Origin: an uncultured bacterium
Lineage (GTDB): Bacteria; Bacillota; Clostridia; Oscillospirales; Acutalibacteraceae
Direction: 5' to 3'
DNA: 7,249 nucleotides
NCBI GenBank assembly: GCA_905215105.1
Contig: CAJMOI010000099.1
Coordinates: 1 to 7,249, forward strand
This document shows positions 6,082-7,249 of the stretch, piece after piece. The notes below the pieces were generated by a model that was given only the letters and a program-made list of their open reading frames with translations, was not told the origin of the DNA and made no database searches. The translations under genes and the position numbers were made by a program. Positions within the stretch are counted from its first letter, which is position 1, and each line of letters begins with the position of its first letter.

Positions 6082-6114
6082 ACAAGAAATACGGGCCGGT
6101 AGTTACCGGCCCGT
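6082..6114 (-). terminator. GC-rich hairpin between the cytidylate-kinase-like and EamA genes
   Basis: ACGGGCCGGT (6091-6100) and ACCGGCCCGT (6105-6114) form a perfect 10-bp stem with a 4-base loop. On the - strand it is followed by ATTTCTTG, a short interrupted T-tract. It starts 15 bases after the upstream stop codon. It is either a leaky terminator or an mRNA-stabilising hairpin. On the + strand no gene ends here. Confidence 0.6.
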
Positions 6115-6129
6115 GAGTACGGTTGCTTT

Positions 6130-6753
6130 TTACTTTCCGATAAAACCTGCCGCCTGCATAATCAACTCCACAGCCTGCTCCGGACTGAAAATGGAGCTGT
6201 CCAGCGTCAAATCATAATTTTGCAGGGCGTCCCACTTTTTGTTGGTGTAGAAGTTGTAGTAATTGGCCCGCTGCTTATCCTTTTTGGTGAGGAAATCCGA
6301 GACCTTCGCCGGGTCAACTCCATACTTTTCCACGGCACGGCGCAGGCGGCTGTCCCGGTCAGCATGAATAAAGACCCGCAGGCAATCGGTGTGTTCCCGC
6401 AGAATATAGTCAGCGCAGCGTCCCACAATCACACAGGGGCCTTCCGCCGCCGCTTTTCGGATAATCTCCGCCTGAATCAAAAACAGCTTGTCGTTAATGG
6501 GCATCTCGTTAACCCCAGCCATACCGCCGCCAAAGCCATAAGTTCCCATGACCAGCGAATACAGCAGGCTGCTGGTGGCCCGTTCATCAGCCTGACGAAA
6601 GACCTCTTCACTCAGACCGCTTTTTTTGGCTGCCAGTGCAATCAATTCCTTGTCGTAATAGGGAATCTCCAGCTTTTTGGCCAGCATTTCTCCGATCTCT
6701 CTGCCGCCGCTCCCATACTGGCGGGCAATGGTAATCACAGTACGTGCGCTCAC
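6130..6753 (-). CDS. Cytidylate kinase-like family protein
   Basis: This 207-residue P-loop kinase-like protein belongs to the cytidylate-kinase-like group common in Clostridia (Pfam Cytidylate_kin2 type, from memory). TVITIARQYGSGGREIGEML (5-24) carries the nucleotide-binding loop GSGGREIG. PYYDKELI (31-38) is the usual following block, IVGRCADYIL (109-118) is the central conserved segment, and DKQRANYYNFYTNKKW (159-174) with YDLTLDSS (180-187) form the C-terminal signature. A glycine-rich stretch GTYGFGGGMAG (70-80) is probably a flexible loop. Family members are presumed to transfer phosphate to a nucleotide, but their physiological substrate is not established and they are distinct from housekeeping Cmk. 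The GTG at 6753 is chosen because AAAGG lies 9 bases upstream. A nearby GTG at 6762 abuts that site, and an in-frame TTG at 6882 would place the promoter inside the gene. It lies downstream of recG with its own promoter and is probably co-transcribed with the EamA gene. Confidence 0.88.
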   Translation of the reverse strand: MSARTVITIARQYGSGGREIGEMLAKKLEIPYYDKELIALAAKKSGLSEEVFRQADERATSSLLYSLVMGTYGFGGGMAGVNEMPINDKLFLIQAEIIRKAAAEGPCVIVGRCADYILREHTDCLRVFIHADRDSRLRRAVEKYGVDPAKVSDFLTKKDKQRANYYNFYTNKKWDALQNYDLTLDSSIFSPEQAVELIMQAAGFIGK

Positions 6754-6825
6754 ATCATTCACCCTTTCTTTTCCGGAAAATCCTTCCGGGGCCGGTATTT
6801 CCAATATTGACTGGTTTTCACCTTT

Positions 6826-6854
6826 ATCATACAACTGTTTTTGTACAAAGTCAA
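6826..6854 (-). promoter_or_regulatory. Strong promoter of the cytidylate-kinase-like gene
   Basis: On the - strand TTGACT (6849-6854) and TATGAT (6826-6831) each match consensus at 5/6 positions and are spaced by exactly 17 bases. Transcription would begin near 6819, giving a leader of about 65 bases before the GTG at 6753. Its position inside the longest possible reading frame argues for the shorter protein. Confidence 0.75.
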
Positions 6855-6900
6855 TAGTAGTTATTTTCGAAAAGCGTGACAATGAGATAGATTTCTCAAA

Positions 6901-7249
6901 TCAGGTAAAAGCGCCATCCCCTACTTTTTCAAAAAGCTGACGGGTTTCTCCCCGCAGCCCCCGATGCTCCGGAAGGGACAGTTCCGGGTCTTTCCGCAAA
7001 ATCGTCTGCGCCTCCCGCTGCGCGATTTTCAGCAATTCCACATCCTCTGCCATATTGGCAATGGACAGCTGGGGCAAACCATGCTGTCGGGAACCGAAGA
7101 AGTCACCGGGCCCCCGCAGCTTCAAATCCTCGTCTGCAATCCGGAATCCGTCGGTAGTGCTGCACATGACCCGTAGCCGGGTCAGCGCTTCTTCGTTCTG
7201 GGCGTCGGAAATGAGAATACAGGTAGATTTTTCCTGTCCTCTTCCCACC
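6901..7249 (-). CDS. recG: ATP-dependent DNA helicase RecG, C-terminal part (5' partial)
   Basis: Only the last 116 or so residues are present; the gene runs off the right edge. The first visible residues, VGRG, are the end of helicase motif VI (GRVGRG). The stretch that follows includes TCILISDAQ, then TRLRVMCSTTDGFRIADEDL and LRGPGDFFGSRQHGLPQL, the TRG wedge-region signature that distinguishes RecG from other superfamily 2 helicases. RecG unwinds branched DNA, remodelling stalled replication forks and Holliday junctions in the cytosol. The C-terminus ends EKVGDGAFT, with the TGA stop at 6901-6903. The gap to the next promoter is only 46 bases, and only a weak 5-bp inverted repeat (TGAGA/TCTCA) follows the stop, so transcription may continue into the cytidylate-kinase-like gene. 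No anomaly is visible in the part shown. Confidence 0.96.
   Translation of the reverse strand, partial: VGRGQEKSTCILISDAQNEEALTRLRVMCSTTDGFRIADEDLKLRGPGDFFGSRQHGLPQLSIANMAEDVELLKIAQREAQTILRKDPELSLPEHRGLRGETRQLFEKVGDGAFT

Noticed and set aside
6882..6898. Possible terminator after recG (TGAGA/TCTCA inverted repeat)
   Set aside because: A 5-bp AT-rich stem with a delayed, interrupted T-tract is not convincing.
1..7249. Mobile element, CRISPR array, toxin-antitoxin or phage defence system
   Set aside because: No transposase, integrase, inverted terminal repeats, spaced direct repeats or paired small toxin-antitoxin genes were seen; the gene set looks like ordinary chromosome.

Overview
This looks like chromosomal DNA of a low-to-mid GC, Gram-positive Clostridia-type bacterium, plausibly an Oscillospiraceae-like gut anaerobe. 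The reasons are strong AGGAGG-type ribosome binding sites, frequent GTG starts, a YmdB-type phosphodiesterase, a single-domain EamA transporter of the kind seen in Firmicutes, a lipoprotein with a Gram-positive-style lipobox, and a RecG and cytidylate-kinase-like pair. The taxonomic call is inference from gene content only.

Layout. Positions 1-2814 are read on the + strand. First comes the 3' end of a gene whose product appears to be a GNAT acetyltransferase tail followed by two membrane segments. Next is a small, extremely acidic 98-residue protein (no Lys, Arg, His or Cys) that ends at a strong intrinsic terminator. A separate transcription unit follows: a 668-residue GTPase of the Tet(M)/Tet(O) ribosomal-protection family, with its own extended -10 promoter and its own terminator.

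From 2892 to 7249 everything is on the - strand. In the direction of transcription the order is: the C-terminal end of RecG (cut by the window edge), a cytidylate-kinase-like protein with a very good promoter, a single-domain EamA transporter, a YmdB-family metallophosphoesterase, an uncharacterised lipoprotein, a terminator, and an AraC-family regulator with its own promoter. The two halves converge on a hairpin at 2841-2870.

How the genes fit together. The - strand genes appear to form three units: cytidylate-kinase-like plus EamA (separated by a GC-rich hairpin), ymdB plus lipoprotein (no terminator between them), and araC alone. No obvious shared pathway joins them. There are no tRNA or rRNA genes, CRISPR arrays, insertion sequences or clear phage genes. 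The most notable items are the Tet(M)-like GTPase, whose ribosome-contacting loop differs from that of true tetracycline-resistance proteins and whose mRNA leader is too short for classical tet(M) attenuation, and the extreme acidic protein with DDEWE(I/L) repeats. I do not see a convincing new multi-gene system in this window.
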